Positions 52,597-64,000 of a DNA stretch of 64,000 nucleotides are shown here, in pieces. Each line of letters starts with the position of its first letter. Positions within the stretch are counted from its first letter, which is position 1. Both the position numbers and the translations under genes were made by a program. Origin of the DNA: Aliiglaciecola sp. M165 (GTDB taxonomy: Bacteria; Pseudomonadota; Gammaproteobacteria; Enterobacterales; Alteromonadaceae); contig NZ_VKKH01000007.1 in assembly GCF_007197995.1 (NCBI RefSeq), positions 62,001-126,000 of the forward strand, given 5' to 3'. Below the pieces are notes generated by a model that worked only from the letters and a program-made list of their open reading frames with translations, was not told the DNA's origin and made no database searches.

Positions 52597-53262
52597 ATGG
52601 ATCAAGATCGTTATGTTCAGGTTGGTGCACAACCATCGGTATTAGAGACCAATAAGGTTCTCCGAAATACCTACATGTTGCTCGCCATGACATTAGCATT
52701 TAGTGCGGTTTGTGCTGGATTGACTATGGCAATGGGAATTGGCCATGGTGCAGCAATGGTGATGTCTCTTACTGCCTTAGTGATGATTTTCTTTCTCAAC
52801 AAAGTAGCTAACAGCTCAATGGGTATTTTGTTTGTATTCGCGTTTACGGGTCTGCTAGGTGGTTCTTTAGGTCCAATGCTTAATCACTATATGGCTGCAG
52901 GTGCAGGCTCACTTGTTTTCCAAGCTCTTGGCACCACAGCCTTGGTATTCTTTGGATTATCAGCTTATGTACTGACCACTAAAAAAGATTTCTCCTTTAT
53001 GGGCGGATTCCTTTTGGTCGGTTTGATTGTTGCTGTAGTAGCATCTATCGCTAATATCTTTATGGGTATTCCAGCATTGTCATTAGCGGTTAGCGCTGCG
53101 ATTGTATTTATCATGTCAGGTTTCATCTTGTTTGATACAAGCCGCATCGTTAATGGTGGTGAAACCAATTACATTAGAGCAACAGTTTCTATGTATTTGA
53201 ATATCTACAACTTGTTTACGTCTATCCTACACTTGCTTGGTGCATTTGGCGGCGACGACTAA
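52597..53262 (+). CDS. Bax inhibitor-1 / YccA-family membrane protein
   Basis: A 221-residue inner-membrane protein with seven hydrophobic segments. LRNTYMLLAMTLAFSAVCAG at the start, GLGAxxL-like central helices, and the ending GETNYIRATVSMYLNIYNLF identify the UPF0005/BI-1 group. E. coli YccA binds and restrains the FtsH protease; calcium-leak activity is known for BsYetJ. GGAGG precedes the ATG. BI-1 next to tus genes is common in gammaproteobacteria. A terminator follows. Confidence 0.93.
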   Translation: MDQDRYVQVGAQPSVLETNKVLRNTYMLLAMTLAFSAVCAGLTMAMGIGHGAAMVMSLTALVMIFFLNKVANSSMGILFVFAFTGLLGGSLGPMLNHYMAAGAGSLVFQALGTTALVFFGLSAYVLTTKKDFSFMGGFLLVGLIVAVVASIANIFMGIPALSLAVSAAIVFIMSGFILFDTSRIVNGGETNYIRATVSMYLNIYNLFTSILHLLGAFGGDD

Positions 53263-53278
53263 CATTTTCTGTTATGCT

Positions 53279-53309
53279 AAAACACCTCAGCGAACGCTGG
53301 GGTGTTTTT
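53279..53309 (+). terminator. Terminator after the BI-1 gene
   Basis: AACACCTCAGC-GAAC-GCTGGGGTGTT (53281-53306) is a long hairpin followed directly by T residues. It lies where a longer tusD frame would begin, which supports the shorter TTG start for tusD. Confidence 0.88.
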
Positions 53310-53327
53310 GTTTTAGGCGGATCAAAT

Positions 53328-53720
53328 TTGGCAACAATCAGTATTATCGTGACATCCCCTGCCCTTGACTCTCAAGGTGCATACAGTGCCCTTAGATTTA
53401 TCCAGGCGACGATTGAAAAAGGTCATAGTGTCAATGGTGTGTTTTTCTATCAAGCTGGTGTCACTGTAGCCAATGGGTTTCAAACTGTTTTATCCGACGA
53501 GCTTGCACTGTATGAAAAATGGCAAGACTTGGCACAGCAACATAAAATTCCCTTACAAGTTTGTGTGACCGCTGCAAATCGTCGAGGGGTTATTAGCCAC
53601 GAGGATGCTCAACAAGATAAAAACAGACATGATCACAATCTTGTGAGCCCGTTTCAGTCAGTTGGTATTGGTGAGTTAGTGGCGATGTTAAACGAGTCAG
53701 ACAAGAGCATACAATTTTGA
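53328..53720 (+). CDS. tusD: Sulfurtransferase subunit TusD
   Basis: A 130-residue DsrE-fold protein: ATISIIVTSPALDSQGAYSA at the start, GVFFYQAGVTVAN, and the active-site Cys in LQVCVTAANRRGV, matching E. coli TusD. I start at TTG 53328 behind GGCGG because the frame further upstream runs through a terminator hairpin and the shorter form has the family length (128). TusBCD relays sulfur from TusA to TusE for 2-thiouridine in tRNA wobble positions. Confidence 0.9.
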   Translation: MATISIIVTSPALDSQGAYSALRFIQATIEKGHSVNGVFFYQAGVTVANGFQTVLSDELALYEKWQDLAQQHKIPLQVCVTAANRRGVISHEDAQQDKNRHDHNLVSPFQSVGIGELVAMLNESDKSIQF

Positions 53721-54073
53721 ATACCCTAGCCATTATCAACCGCAGCACGCCTTTCAAAGGACAGGCAGGACAAGAATCTGTAGATCTGGTGTTGGCAGCG
53801 GCCACCTTTGGTCAGCAAGTCAGTGTATTTTTTGTTGACGACGGTGTTTTTCAACTTTTGACCCAATCGCCAGCGGAAGTGGAACAAAAACACTTTGCTA
53901 AAAGTTTTGGGGCCTTTGAGTTTTATGATGTGGAATCGATATATGTCTGTCAAAAAAGCCTGTCGCAACGCGGCTTGTCAAAAAGCGATTTAATCATTGA
54001 GACTGAAATTGTTGATGAGAACAGATTAAATCAGCTGCTAAGCCAGCATCATAATGTACTGAGTCTGTCATGA
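53717..54073 (+). CDS. tusC: Sulfurtransferase subunit TusC
   Basis: A 118-residue DsrF-type protein (TLAIINRSTPFKGQAGQES, VFFVDDGVFQLL, then KSFGAFEFYDVESIYVC). It starts with TTG at 53717, overlapping the tusD stop (TTGA). It forms the TusBCD hexamer with TusD and TusB and has no catalytic Cys of its own in the usual position. The stop overlaps tusB by four bases. Confidence 0.9.
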   Translation: MNTLAIINRSTPFKGQAGQESVDLVLAAATFGQQVSVFFVDDGVFQLLTQSPAEVEQKHFAKSFGAFEFYDVESIYVCQKSLSQRGLSKSDLIIETEIVDENRLNQLLSQHHNVLSLS

Positions 54074-54351
54074 TTTTGCACAAATTTGTTTCAAGCCCAT
54101 TTAGTTGCCAAACCATTGACCAGACGATTTCCAGGATCAGTGTTGAGGATGCAGTGATATTAATGGAAGACGCGGTGTATGTGCTCAACGATTCTAAACT
54201 CTTACAGGCCTTAATGAATGCAACTGATAACGTGCATGTACTCGAAAGCGACGCAAAAGCACGTGGTGTTTCTGTATCAAAGGTCCGCAACATTAACTAT
54301 TTAGAACTCGTCGACCTCGTCATCGACCATGACAATGTTATTGCCTGGTAA
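54070..54351 (+). CDS. tusB: Sulfurtransferase subunit TusB
   Basis: A 93-residue DsrH-type protein (MILHKFVSSPF, DAVILMEDAVYVL, YLELVDLVIDHDNVIAW). The final VIxxW is the family ending. It is the smallest subunit of the TusBCD relay and overlaps tusC by four bases. Confidence 0.9.
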   Translation: MILHKFVSSPFSCQTIDQTISRISVEDAVILMEDAVYVLNDSKLLQALMNATDNVHVLESDAKARGVSVSKVRNINYLELVDLVIDHDNVIAW

Positions 54352-54363
54352 TCGGAAAGCGCT

Positions 54364-54702
54364 ATGGAACACTTCATCACCTTTGAACAACAACAAATCC
54401 CAACAGACAAAGCGGGATATTTACTCAACGTAGAAGACTGGCAACCAGAGCTTGCGCCCGTTTTGGCGGCAACTGAAAATATTGAGCTAGACGAAAATCG
54501 CTGGGAAGTGGTTAATTTTGTCAGAGAGTTTTATTTGGAGTTCAATACCAGCCCTGCAATCAGAGCGCTAGTAAAGGCCATGGCAAACAAATATGGTCCA
54601 GAAAAAGGTAACAGTCGATACTTACAGCGACTATTTCCCAAAGGCCCTGCTAAACAAGCGACTAAAATTGCTGGCTTACCCAAACCGGCTAAATGCCTGT
54701 AA
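54364..54702 (+). CDS. tusE: Sulfur relay protein TusE (DsrC family)
   Basis: A 112-residue DsrC-like protein: [20 protein letters not shown] and the C-terminal arm [20 protein letters not shown] ending with the penultimate Cys (KCL), which carries the persulfide. It takes sulfur from TusBCD and gives it to MnmA. Twelve bases after tusB; a terminator follows. Confidence 0.93.
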   Translation: MEHFITFEQQQIPTDKAGYLLNVEDWQPELAPVLAATENIELDENRWEVVNFVREFYLEFNTSPAIRALVKAMANKYGPEKGNSRYLQRLFPKGPAKQATKIAGLPKPAKCL

Positions 54703-54725
54703 GATTCTTCTATATTTTTTATTAA

Positions 54726-54749
54726 AAAAGGTGACCTTGGTCACCTTTT
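54726..54749. terminator. Bidirectional terminator between tusE and serS
   Basis: AAAAGGTGACC-TT-GGTCACCTTTT is a perfect inverted repeat with A residues on the left and T on the right, placed between two convergent genes, so it can serve both. Confidence 0.88.
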
Positions 54750-54779
54750 GCAGTTTAGCTAACGTCAGCGAAGTAACTT

Positions 54780-56461
<1,682 letters not shown>

Positions 56462-56469
<8 letters not shown>

Positions 56470-57793
56470 GATTGTCTCGCTTTACATCACTTTGTGCGTC
56501 AAGTTCTTTAAGAAACGCTATCTTTGCCTTAAGCTGTTTTTCTAATCCTCGTTCACTGGGTTGATAATAATCTCGCGAACTGAGATCTACAGGCAGATAA
56601 TGCTCCCCCGCTGCATAAGCATGGGGTTCATTGTGGGCGTAGCGATATTCCTTTCCATATCCCAAGTCTTCCATTAACTTTGTTGGGGCATTTCGCAGAT
56701 GTTCAGGTACGGGATGATCGGGTAACTCTTTTGCATCGGCAACTGCGGCTTTAAATGCTTTGTACACAGCGTTACTTTTTGCCGCGCAGGCACAATAGAT
56801 CACTGCTTGAGCAATAGCCCTTTCACCTTCTGCAGGCCCCACCCGATGATAAATATCCCATGCATTTAAACATACTTGCATCGCTCTAGGATCGGCGTTT
56901 CCTATGTCCTCGGTGGCAATAGCCAATAGGCGTCTGGCGATGACTGTTGCCTCTGCACCGGCAACCAGCATTCTTGCATACCAATACAGTGCACCATCAG
57001 ATGACGAACCTCGCACCGACTTGTGAAACGCTGAAAGCATATCGTAATACTGATCACCGCCTTTATCGAACTGGGCAACTCGGTCACCTATAGCTTGCGC
57101 GACCGTTGTGAGTGTCACGTTACTATCTTCAACAAAATCGGAACACAATTCGATATAGTTGAGCAAGCGACGAGCATCCCCACCAGAAAGGTCGATGAGA
57201 CGGTTTCGTGCGTCGACTTCAATCTTCAAATTTAAGTGCCCTAAGCCACGCTCCGCATCGGACAAGGCAGTGTTTAGCACTTGTTCAAGATCGTCAAAGG
57301 TTAAAGATTGAAGTAAATAAACTCTTGCTCGCGATAATAGTGCGTTATTAAGTTCAAATGATGGGTTTTCAGTCGTCGCACCTATAAAAGTGACCGTGCC
57401 ATCTTCGATGTAGGGCAAAAACGCATCTTGTTGGGATTTGTTGAACCGATGAACTTCATCTACAAACAATATGGTTCGTTTGGAGCGCATTGCGGCTTGT
57501 TGTTTAGCCATCTCAATCGCGCTTCGAATGTCTTTAACACCGGAAGTGACGGCTGAAATTCGTTCGATATGCGCATCACAGTGGCTAGCGACTAACTCAG
57601 CAAGGGTGGTTTTCCCTGTACCCGGCGGCCCCCATAAAATCATTGAATGTGGATGGCCATTTTCTAGCGCTTTACGAAGGGGTTTTCCTGGGCCGACAAT
57701 ATGCTGCTGACCAAAATATTGAGAAATCGTGCTCGGCCGCATTTTTGCCGCAAGCGGTGCAAAGGATGTCTTTTGATCAAAATCAAATTCCAT
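56462..57793 (-). CDS. rarA: Replication-associated recombination protein A (MgsA/RarA)
   Basis: A 443-residue AAA+ ATPase: Walker [13 protein letters not shown], Walker [21 protein letters not shown], sensor 1 [19 protein letters not shown], and the C-terminal tetramerisation part ([20 protein letters not shown]-like). It acts at stalled replication forks with SSB. Two bases separate it from lolA. Confidence 0.96.
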
Positions 57794-57795
57794 TG

Positions 57796-58485
57796 CTAGC
57801 GTTGATCATCCAATTCAAAACCTTCGGGAACCGAGAATACAAATTGTTCGTCACCAATGGGTAGATTTTGGCGAATATCAGAAAAGACTAAACGACTAGT
57901 CTGTTGCTGTCGATCTACAAAATGCAGAGCGGTCAAAGTGTCATTGTCGAATTTTAAGAATAATTGAGCTACCTGAGATTCTGGTTCTTTCGCACTCACC
58001 ATAAAACCTTCATCTACGCGACTAATAACAAAAGCATCCCACGCCTGGTTTTCCGGGTCGGTTAGCAAGACGACTGGGTTATTCGCCACAGAAGACGATT
58101 GATCGACCGCAGTCACCTGCTCGACAAAAGGATCGGAATACCATAACGTTGACCCATCAGCGACCATCAGGTTTTCATCTGGCTCATTGACTTGCCAAAT
58201 CATTAAATTTGGCTGTTTTAAGGTCAATTGTCCACTGGCGTTTTGCACAAGTTCGCCTTGTCCGTCAACGACTGTTTGCTCAAAGATTGCCGTATAAGTT
58301 TTTAATAACTCCAGCTTTTGTTTTAGGCTCTGGACCGCCTCTGAATTGGTTTCGGTACCAGCAATTTCCGGTGCCCTTTGCGTATCACTGTCTTGCGACA
58401 ATGCATGATTTGAAACTAAACAAACAAAACTAAATAGCCCCGCAGTAACAAGGCTATTAAAACGCTTTTTAACTATTAACTTCAT
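57796..58485 (-). CDS. lolA: Outer-membrane lipoprotein carrier LolA
   Basis: A 229-residue periplasmic protein with a signal peptide ([20 protein letters not shown]), about 25 residues of acidic linker and the LolA domain: [39 protein letters not shown] and [11 protein letters not shown]. It ferries lipoproteins from LolCDE to LolB. The ftsK-lolA-rarA order is conserved. Confidence 0.93.
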   Translation of the reverse strand: MKLIVKKRFNSLVTAGLFSFVCLVSNHALSQDSDTQRAPEIAGTETNSEAVQSLKQKLELLKTYTAIFEQTVVDGQGELVQNASGQLTLKQPNLMIWQVNEPDENLMVADGSTLWYSDPFVEQVTAVDQSSSVANNPVVLLTDPENQAWDAFVISRVDEGFMVSAKEPESQVAQLFLKFDNDTLTALHFVDRQQQTSRLVFSDIRQNLPIGDEQFVFSVPEGFELDDQR

Positions 58486-58487
58486 AA

Positions 58488-60917
58488 TTAATCCCTAGGT
58501 GGCGGCGGTGCCAATACTTCGCGAGCACCATTGTGACCCGCAGCACTTACGACGCCACTTTGTTCCATTTGTTCCACTAGACGAGCGGCACGATTGTAAC
58601 CAATTCTGAATTTCCTCTGTACGCTTGACACCGAAGCCCTGCGTGATTCTGTGACAAAGGCGACGGCTTCATCATAAAACGCATCCATTTCCTGATCAGC
58701 GTTTTCGGCTTGCTCACCAGGTAACAACACTTCTGCGCCACTGTCACCGGAAAGAATTTCTTCAATGTATTCAGGTTCACCGCGTTTCTTCCAATCGGCA
58801 ACCACAGCATGGACTTCGTGATCATCTACAAAGGCACCATGTACCCGTGTAGGAACGCCAGTGCCAGGCGGTAAATACAGCATGTCCCCCATACCCAGTA
58901 GCGCTTCTGCACCTTGCTGATCCAAAATGGTTCTAGAATCGATTTTTGAAGACACCTGAAATGCAATCCGTGTAGGAATATTGGCCTTAATCAAACCTGT
59001 AATGACATCTACAGAAGGACGCTGCGTTGCCAAGACCAAATGGATGCCAGCGGCTCTGGCCTTTTGCGCGATACGTGCAATCAGCTCTTCCACTTTTTTA
59101 CCGACAATCATCATCATGTCGGCAAATTCGTCGACCACAACAACAATGCTCGGCAGTTTTTCCAAATCCGGTGCAACCGTTTCCATACTCTCTTCAAAAC
59201 GCCACAGTGGATCTTTGATCGGTTCACCAGCTTCTTTAGCTTTCGCTACCTTGGTGTTATACCCTTTGAGGTTTCTAACGCCTAACGCAGACATCAGGCG
59301 ATAGCGCCTTTCCATTTCGCCCACACACCAACGCAAGGCATTGGCAGCTTCTTTCATGTCGGTAACAACCTCAGCCAATAGATGAGGGATGCCTTCATAA
59401 ACCGACAATTCCAACATTTTTGGGTCAATCATGATCATGCGCACATCTTCAGGTGAAGATTTATACAGCAAACTTAGGATCATAACGTTGACCCCAACAG
59501 ACTTACCCGAACCTGTGGTACCTGCCACTAATAAATGAGGCATTTTAGCCAGATCTACAACAACCGGTTTTCCTGAGATATCTGCGCCTAGCACCATGGT
59601 TAAATGAGATTCATTACCTTGGAATGCCTGGCAACCGATGACCTCACTGAGGCGGACCATTTCTCTATTTTTATTTGGTAGTTCTAAGCCAATAACCGAT
59701 TTACCCGGGATAACTTCGACGACACGAACGGAGATTGCTGACATAGCACGCGCCAGATCTTTTGCCAGAGATGTAATTTTACTAACCTTTACACCCGGCG
59801 CTAAGTCTAGCTCGAAACGTGTAATAACCGGACCAGGATAAACGCCTACTACTCTCGCCTCGATATTGAAGTCTTTAAGTTTCTCTTCCACAAGCCTGGA
59901 CACTCCGTCCAACTCTTCTTGGCTAATGGGATTAAGCACTTTATCTGCACGATCGAGTAAATCAAATGAAGGCAACTCCCCTATACTTTCGTCGGAAGGT
60001 GAATCGTTGTTGCTATCTTTTACAGAGGTCACAGCCTGATCATTTTTACTGGGTTCTGGCGTAACCGACGCGTCGTTATCCGTTGCAGGTTTATTTCGCG
60101 ACCCCGAGATTTTCTTTTTTAGTTCTGAAACTGACAAAATACTAGGTTTAGTTTTTTCCGGCTCAGGGTGTTGAAAAACCTCATCTGGAATAACAGGCTC
60201 GAATTCGTCTTCATAGGCATCGGGTTCTGTCGCCTTGAATGTCGTTATCTCGACTTCACGCTGTTTGTTTTCAATCGCTTTGCGTTCTCGATTTGGCATA
60301 AATGATAATCTGGCAATTGGGCTTTGTTGTATTCGTTGAGGAGTGTTATACAAAACAATGCCTGAACGTATGCTTAATTCGCCTAATTTGTCGATGACCG
60401 TCAACCAGGAAATGCCCGTGACCAACGTCACGCCTGTAAGTAAAAAGCACAGTAACAACAAGGTTGTCCCAACAAGACTAAAGTGAGGGATTAGTGAAGT
60501 GCTTACCACATCACCGATCATGCCCCCTGCAGAGAAATGATAGATGTCACTGGCATTGAGGCTTAGCAGGCCGGATAACCCTACAATAACCAAAATTGAA
60601 CCAATAATTCGAAGACCAATTGTTAAGTAATCTATTTCTCCTACTTTTTTGGCTTGCTGGAATAAAAACCACCCCACAAAAGCCAAAATAAAAGGAATAA
60701 CAAAAGCAAACCTGCCAAAGCTAAAGAATAAAACGTCAGCAAACCAAGCGCCAATAGGCCCAACCCAGTTGTAAATTGTGCCTTGAAACCCTGCTTGACT
60801 CCAACTGGGATCCGAGGCATTGAATGAAGCCAGTGCTAGAAGAATAAAGAATGCGAAACAGCATGAAACAATCATGCCCACTTCCATAATTCGCTGAATT
60901 CCCGTTAATCGCGCCAT
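58488..60917 (-). CDS. ftsK: DNA translocase FtsK
   Basis: An 809-residue protein: four to five N-terminal membrane helices (to about residue 185), a Pro/Glu/Ser-rich linker (about 220-330), the RecA-like motor with Walker [16 protein letters not shown] and [12 protein letters not shown] as Walker B, and the gamma winged-helix domain ([20 protein letters not shown]) that reads KOPS. It coordinates chromosome dimer resolution with division. The linker is short compared with E. coli FtsK (1329 residues). Confidence 0.97.
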   Translation of the reverse strand: MARLTGIQRIMEVGMIVSCCFAFFILLALASFNASDPSWSQAGFQGTIYNWVGPIGAWFADVLFFSFGRFAFVIPFILAFVGWFLFQQAKKVGEIDYLTIGLRIIGSILVIVGLSGLLSLNASDIYHFSAGGMIGDVVSTSLIPHFSLVGTTLLLLCFLLTGVTLVTGISWLTVIDKLGELSIRSGIVLYNTPQRIQQSPIARLSFMPNRERKAIENKQREVEITTFKATEPDAYEDEFEPVIPDEVFQHPEPEKTKPSILSVSELKKKISGSRNKPATDNDASVTPEPSKNDQAVTSVKDSNNDSPSDESIGELPSFDLLDRADKVLNPISQEELDGVSRLVEEKLKDFNIEARVVGVYPGPVITRFELDLAPGVKVSKITSLAKDLARAMSAISVRVVEVIPGKSVIGLELPNKNREMVRLSEVIGCQAFQGNESHLTMVLGADISGKPVVVDLAKMPHLLVAGTTGSGKSVGVNVMILSLLYKSSPEDVRMIMIDPKMLELSVYEGIPHLLAEVVTDMKEAANALRWCVGEMERRYRLMSALGVRNLKGYNTKVAKAKEAGEPIKDPLWRFEESMETVAPDLEKLPSIVVVVDEFADMMMIVGKKVEELIARIAQKARAAGIHLVLATQRPSVDVITGLIKANIPTRIAFQVSSKIDSRTILDQQGAEALLGMGDMLYLPPGTGVPTRVHGAFVDDHEVHAVVADWKKRGEPEYIEEILSGDSGAEVLLPGEQAENADQEMDAFYDEAVAFVTESRRASVSSVQRKFRIGYNRAARLVEQMEQSGVVSAAGHNGAREVLAPPPPRD

Positions 60918-61022
60918 AAATTCTTATCGTTATATTTGTACTAGTTTTTATCCCTATACCTTACCAGCGAAGCCACTAAAATCCTAGCAAATGAGCGGCT
61001 ATAAACCCTGAAGAGTGGTGAT

Positions 61023-61523
61023 TTACTTCAGATTGATTTTAATTTGACCAGTGTGTTTGACCTCTTCCATAACAACGTAAGTTCTAGATTCACTCACACC
61101 AGGAAGCCGCAGTAAAGTATCCCCCAACAATTTACGATAACTGGACATATCTGCCACTCTTGCTTTAAGTAAAAAGTCGAAGTTACCAGAGACTAAATGA
61201 CATTCCTGAATATCATCATGTTTTTTAACCGCCGCAGAAAATTCTTCAAATATATCTACACTCGTTTTAGTCAAAGTGATTTCTACAAATACCAGCATAG
61301 CGGCGCCAAGTTTGTTTGGGTCTACTTGCGCATGATAGCCAACAATATAACCCTGTTGCTCTAGACGCTTAACCCTTTCAAGACAGGGACTTGGACTAAG
61401 ACCAACGGATTTTGCTAAATCTACGTTGGACAATTTGCCGTTCTTTTGTAAGGCAATCAATATGTTTCGATCGATTCGATCTAAGTGTTTGGGCGTTTTA
61501 ATTAACATTACTTTGTTCTGCAT
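61023..61523 (-). CDS. lrp: Leucine-responsive regulator Lrp
   Basis: A 166-residue Lrp/AsnC protein: DRIDRNILIALQKNGKLSN, helix-turn-helix VDLAKSVGLSPSPCLERVKR, then the RAM ligand domain (VSGNFDFLLKARVADM; LPGVSESRTYVVMEEVK). Sequence is close to E. coli Lrp. It is divergent from ald across a 114-base gap, so it probably controls both itself and alanine dehydrogenase. Confidence 0.95.
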   Translation of the reverse strand: MQNKVMLIKTPKHLDRIDRNILIALQKNGKLSNVDLAKSVGLSPSPCLERVKRLEQQGYIVGYHAQVDPNKLGAAMLVFVEITLTKTSVDIFEEFSAAVKKHDDIQECHLVSGNFDFLLKARVADMSSYRKLLGDTLLRLPGVSESRTYVVMEEVKHTGQIKINLK

Positions 61524-61637
61524 ATTAATCTATTTTCAAAATTATATACTGCATACTTAAAAATTACAGCAGAACAGTTTTTAAAATGTCACCTATACTT
61601 CGCTTTTATTTTTTAACTCTAATGTTTAGGTGAGAAC

Positions 61638-62768
61638 ATGCTAATTGGTGTACCAAAAGAAATTAAAAATCATGAATATCGCGTTGGCTTAACGCCTGCT
61701 GCCGTGAAAGAATTTGTTACTCATGGGCATCAAGTAATGGTTCAACATAATGCGGGGGCAGCTATTGGCTTCGATAATGAACAATATCTCGTTGCCGGTG
61801 CTACCATTGTTGAAACACCGGAAGAAATTTTCGCTAAAGCAGAGATGATAGTAAAGGTTAAAGAGCCGCAGCCGAATGAATGCAAAATGTTGCGAGAAGG
61901 ACAGACCCTATACACCTATTTACATTTGGCACCGGATCCAACTCAAACTAAATTACTAGTAGAATCTGGCGCAACGTGTATCGCTTATGAAACCGTAACG
62001 GACAACCGTGGTGCCCTGCCCTTGTTGGCGCCAATGAGTGAAGTGGCTGGACGTATGGCCGTGCAAGCTGGCGCTCATTATCTTGAAAAAGCTCAAGGTG
62101 GAAGTGGCACACTTCTAGGTGGTGTTCCAGGCGTTGCACCAGGCAAAGTACTTGTTATTGGTGGTGGTGTTGTAGGAACAAACGCAGCAAAAATGGCTAT
62201 TGGCTTAGGTGCCGATGTCACAATTTTAGATCGTTCATTACCGCGATTACGCGAGCTGGACGATATTTTTGCCAATCAAGTCAAAACTGTTTTCTCAACT
62301 ATAGACGCTATTGAATATTACTCTTCAAAAGCTGACTTAGTCGTAGGTGCAGTATTAATACCAGGTGCAGCGGCGCCTAAATTACTCACAAATGAACATA
62401 TCAGAAATATGAAAGAAGGCTCAGTCGTAGTCGATGTAGCCATCGACCAAGGCGGCTGTTTTGCTACGTCAAAGGCTACAACACATCAAGATCCGGTATA
62501 TATTGTAGATGGCGTGGTACATTATTGCGTGGCTAACATGCCTGGTGGCGTTGCCAGAACTTCTACCATGGCGCTAAACAACGCTACGCTCCCATTTGGT
62601 CTTGCACTAGCAAATAAAGGTCCAAAACAAGCGATGCTGGATGACCATCATTTACTTAATGGATTAAACGTTCACAAAGGTAAGGTAACCTATAAAGCCG
62701 TTGTTGACGCGTTAGGTGATGAGCTTAACCTTGAATATATGGATGCTACCGCGGCACTACAGTTGTAA
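61638..62768 (+). CDS. ald: Alanine dehydrogenase
   Basis: A 376-residue protein: [20 protein letters not shown] with the substrate Arg, [12 protein letters not shown] with the catalytic Lys, YLHLAPDP with the catalytic His, and [17 protein letters not shown] as NAD-binding loop. It interconverts alanine with pyruvate and ammonia. Divergent from lrp, whose products often regulate such genes. A terminator follows at 62789. Confidence 0.96.
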   Translation: MLIGVPKEIKNHEYRVGLTPAAVKEFVTHGHQVMVQHNAGAAIGFDNEQYLVAGATIVETPEEIFAKAEMIVKVKEPQPNECKMLREGQTLYTYLHLAPDPTQTKLLVESGATCIAYETVTDNRGALPLLAPMSEVAGRMAVQAGAHYLEKAQGGSGTLLGGVPGVAPGKVLVIGGGVVGTNAAKMAIGLGADVTILDRSLPRLRELDDIFANQVKTVFSTIDAIEYYSSKADLVVGAVLIPGAAAPKLLTNEHIRNMKEGSVVVDVAIDQGGCFATSKATTHQDPVYIVDGVVHYCVANMPGGVARTSTMALNNATLPFGLALANKGPKQAMLDDHHLLNGLNVHKGKVTYKAVVDALGDELNLEYMDATAALQL

Positions 62769-62788
62769 ACTGCACCTAATACCCTTAA

Positions 62789-62814
62789 AAAAGCTGCTTC
62801 GTGCAGCTTTTTTT
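62789..62814 (+). terminator. Terminator after ald
   Basis: AAGCTGC-TTCGT-GCAGCTT (62791-62809) followed by T residues. A standard rho-independent terminator. Confidence 0.92.
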
Positions 62815-62850
62815 GTCCTGGAAAATCGATTGTAGAACGATTGTTGTTTT

Positions 62851-63052
62851 CAAGAGATCCCAGCTAAAAGCATGCTGGGATGACGCATTAATTATATTGC
62901 TGGGATGACATATTAATTATATTAGGGATTACGAAATAGTCATTCTAAGATGATGCACTAGTAGACTTACAATTTACCGCAACGGCGCCTTCCCGTTGTC
63001 ACAAATACAACGTCATCCCCGAGGTCTTTTGATCGGGGATCTCTTACCACTT
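62851..63052. repeat. REP-like palindromic repeats between ald and pyrF
   Basis: GAGATCCCAGC...GCTGGGATGACG begins the element, then a 25-base unit TGCTGGGATGAC(GC/AT)ATTAATTATAT is repeated head to tail at 62873-62897 and 62898-62922. At 63011-63046 the related CGTCATCCCCGAGG...GGGGATCTC appears in the opposite sense. The GGGATGAC / GTCATCCC ends with GATCTC are typical of dispersed REP-type repeats. This fills the roughly 300-base gap; no gene is seen. Confidence 0.8.
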
Positions 63053-63068
63053 TCCTAAAACGTCACTA

Positions 63069-63764
63069 TCAACCAATCGAACGGTTAATATCCAAAAGCG
63101 CTTGCAATGGATTTTCAGCCTGAGTGATAGGCCTGCCAACAACCATGTAGCTGACACCTGCGGCCAGCGCATCAGGTGGTGTCATAATTCGCTGTTGATC
63201 GCCTTTTTCACTGCCCACCGGCCGGATCCCGGGGGTAACCAGCAAGAAATTATCATTAAGATGACTTCTTAATGTTGGCGCCTCTTGCGCAGAGCACACC
63301 ACACCATCTAATCCACATTCTTGAGTCATTTTTGCTAAAGACAAAACATGTTGCTCTGGCGTTGTTTGAATACCAATTGCGTTCAGTTGTGATTGATCCA
63401 TACTGGTAAGCACGGTCACCGCGATAAGTTTTGGGCGATCATGTCCAAGGCTTTCCAATGCCTGTTGAGTGTGGCTCATCATTTTGGGCCCACCGGAAGC
63501 ATGAACGTTCATCATCCACACCCCCAGATCAGCAGCAGCCAGACACGCTTTAGCTACTGTGTTGGGAATATCATGAAATTTTAAGTCCAGAAAAACATCA
63601 AACTTGCGATGCACAAGTTCTTCTACGAACTCAGGACCAAAGTAGGTAAACATTTCTTTGCCTACTTTGAGTTTGCATTGACTGCTGTCAAGCTGACTAA
63701 CTAAATCTAAAGCTTTATTTTTATTATCAAAATCTAAGGCGACAATTACTTTCGGGTCTGACAT
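63069..63764 (-). CDS. pyrF: Orotidine 5'-phosphate decarboxylase
   Basis: A 231-residue TIM-barrel enzyme: [17 protein letters not shown], the catalytic [14 protein letters not shown] with Asp-Lys-Asp, and [18 protein letters not shown] with the phosphate-binding GRP-type loop (VVGRPITQA). It makes UMP. Seven bases after lapB, as in E. coli. Confidence 0.97.
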   Translation of the reverse strand: MSDPKVIVALDFDNKNKALDLVSQLDSSQCKLKVGKEMFTYFGPEFVEELVHRKFDVFLDLKFHDIPNTVAKACLAAADLGVWMMNVHASGGPKMMSHTQQALESLGHDRPKLIAVTVLTSMDQSQLNAIGIQTTPEQHVLSLAKMTQECGLDGVVCSAQEAPTLRSHLNDNFLLVTPGIRPVGSEKGDQQRIMTPPDALAAGVSYMVVGRPITQAENPLQALLDINRSIG

Positions 63765-63771
63765 TCGGGGA

Positions 63772-64000
63772 CTATTCTCCGTCTAGGCCTTTGATGGGTT
63801 TCACAACGCCCCATTTCTTACATGAGGGACAAAGCCAATGAATTTGGCGTCCGGAAAAACCGCAGCTGAGACAACGATACTTCGGCCGGATTTTAATTTG
63901 TTCTTCAACCAGGTCTTTTACCATGCTTAGGCTTTCTTTGGTTTTATTATCCACTTCATCTTCGATAAAAAAGCCCATAAGGGTTTTAAAGCCTTTCATC
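63772..64000 (-). CDS. lapB: LapB/YciM C-terminal part, cut by window edge
   Basis: The frame is open to the window edge, so only about the last 76 residues are seen. They hold the rubredoxin-like zinc site [10 protein letters not shown] and [10 protein letters not shown] and the ending KPIKGLDG, close to E. coli LapB. LapB recruits LpxC to FtsH for degradation and so regulates lipopolysaccharide synthesis. The lapB-pyrF pair is conserved. Confidence 0.92.
   Translation of the reverse strand, partial: MKGFKTLMGFFIEDEVDNKTKESLSMVKDLVEEQIKIRPKYRCLSCGFSGRQIHWLCPSCKKWGVVKPIKGLDGE

Noticed and set aside
53274-53327. Extended N-terminus for TusD
   Set aside because: It is encoded by the terminator hairpin of the BI-1 gene and has no match to TusD.

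Overview
The window reads as a chromosomal segment of a marine-type gammaproteobacterium, most likely in the Alteromonadales (Alteromonadaceae-like). The signs are the ccoNOQP-HIS-fnr-uspE-ttcA order, tusDCB next to a BI-1 protein, uvrY/gacA-uvrC-pgsA followed by tRNA-Gly-Cys-Leu, lolA-rarA-crcB-serS behind ftsK, and a PEP-CTERM protein. This placement is inferred from gene content and order; no rRNA is present to test it. The DNA is moderately AT-rich, and TTG starts are fairly common (sigma factor, ccoS, rpiR, xdhA, gacA, tusD, tusC).

Layout. 1-7.9 kb: an ECF42-type sigma factor with its DGPF partner, DUF432 plus MscS, two unknown proteins, a CPA2 antiporter, and two complementary bacterioferritin subunits behind a perfect Fur box. 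7.9-17 kb: cbb3 oxidase structural and assembly genes behind a perfect FNR box, then fnr itself and uspE. 17-22.8 kb: ttcA, a patatin-like protein, and a leftward group (DUF2987, Bax-like glucosaminidase, membrane protein, LysE exporter, CobB). 22.9-42.5 kb: a large purine-catabolism region. 42.6-46 kb: a PEP-CTERM protein, a DUF885-like protein and a SUKH protein. 46.2-52.4 kb: tRNA-Leu, a 1.9-kb island holding a KAP NTPase and inserted at the 3' end of tRNA-Cys, tRNA-Cys, tRNA-Gly, pgsA, uvrC, a gacA/uvrY homologue and an rtT-like tandem repeat array behind tRNA-Ser. 52.6-64 kb: housekeeping genes (BI-1, tusDCBE, serS, crcB, rarA, lolA, ftsK, lrp, ald, pyrF, lapB).

How the purine genes fit together. 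Adenine and guanine deaminases feed XdhABC; urate goes through membrane PuuD (with its own cytochrome c domain), UraH and UraD to allantoin; PuuE opens allantoin to allantoate; an AllC-type amidohydrolase and a PucG-type aminotransferase continue. A GGT-family protein resembling oxamate amidohydrolase HpxW and an amidase suggest an oxalurate/oxamate end route instead of ureidoglycolate lyase, which is not in the window. A TetR protein has a near-perfect RutR operator beside it, and an RpiR protein has a palindrome beside the second operon.

Most interesting: (i) the minimal KAP-NTPase island that splits the conserved tRNA-Gly-Cys-Leu operon, flanked by 14-bp copies of the tRNA-Cys 3' end and carrying integrase-arm-like repeats but no integrase; (ii) hairpin-rich units attached to tRNA-Leu and tRNA-Ser that display CAGGAUG / ACAAGGAUGU loops resembling CsrA sites, either side of the uvrY-uvrC-pgsA operon. 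Both are read directly from the bases as structure; the functions are inference.
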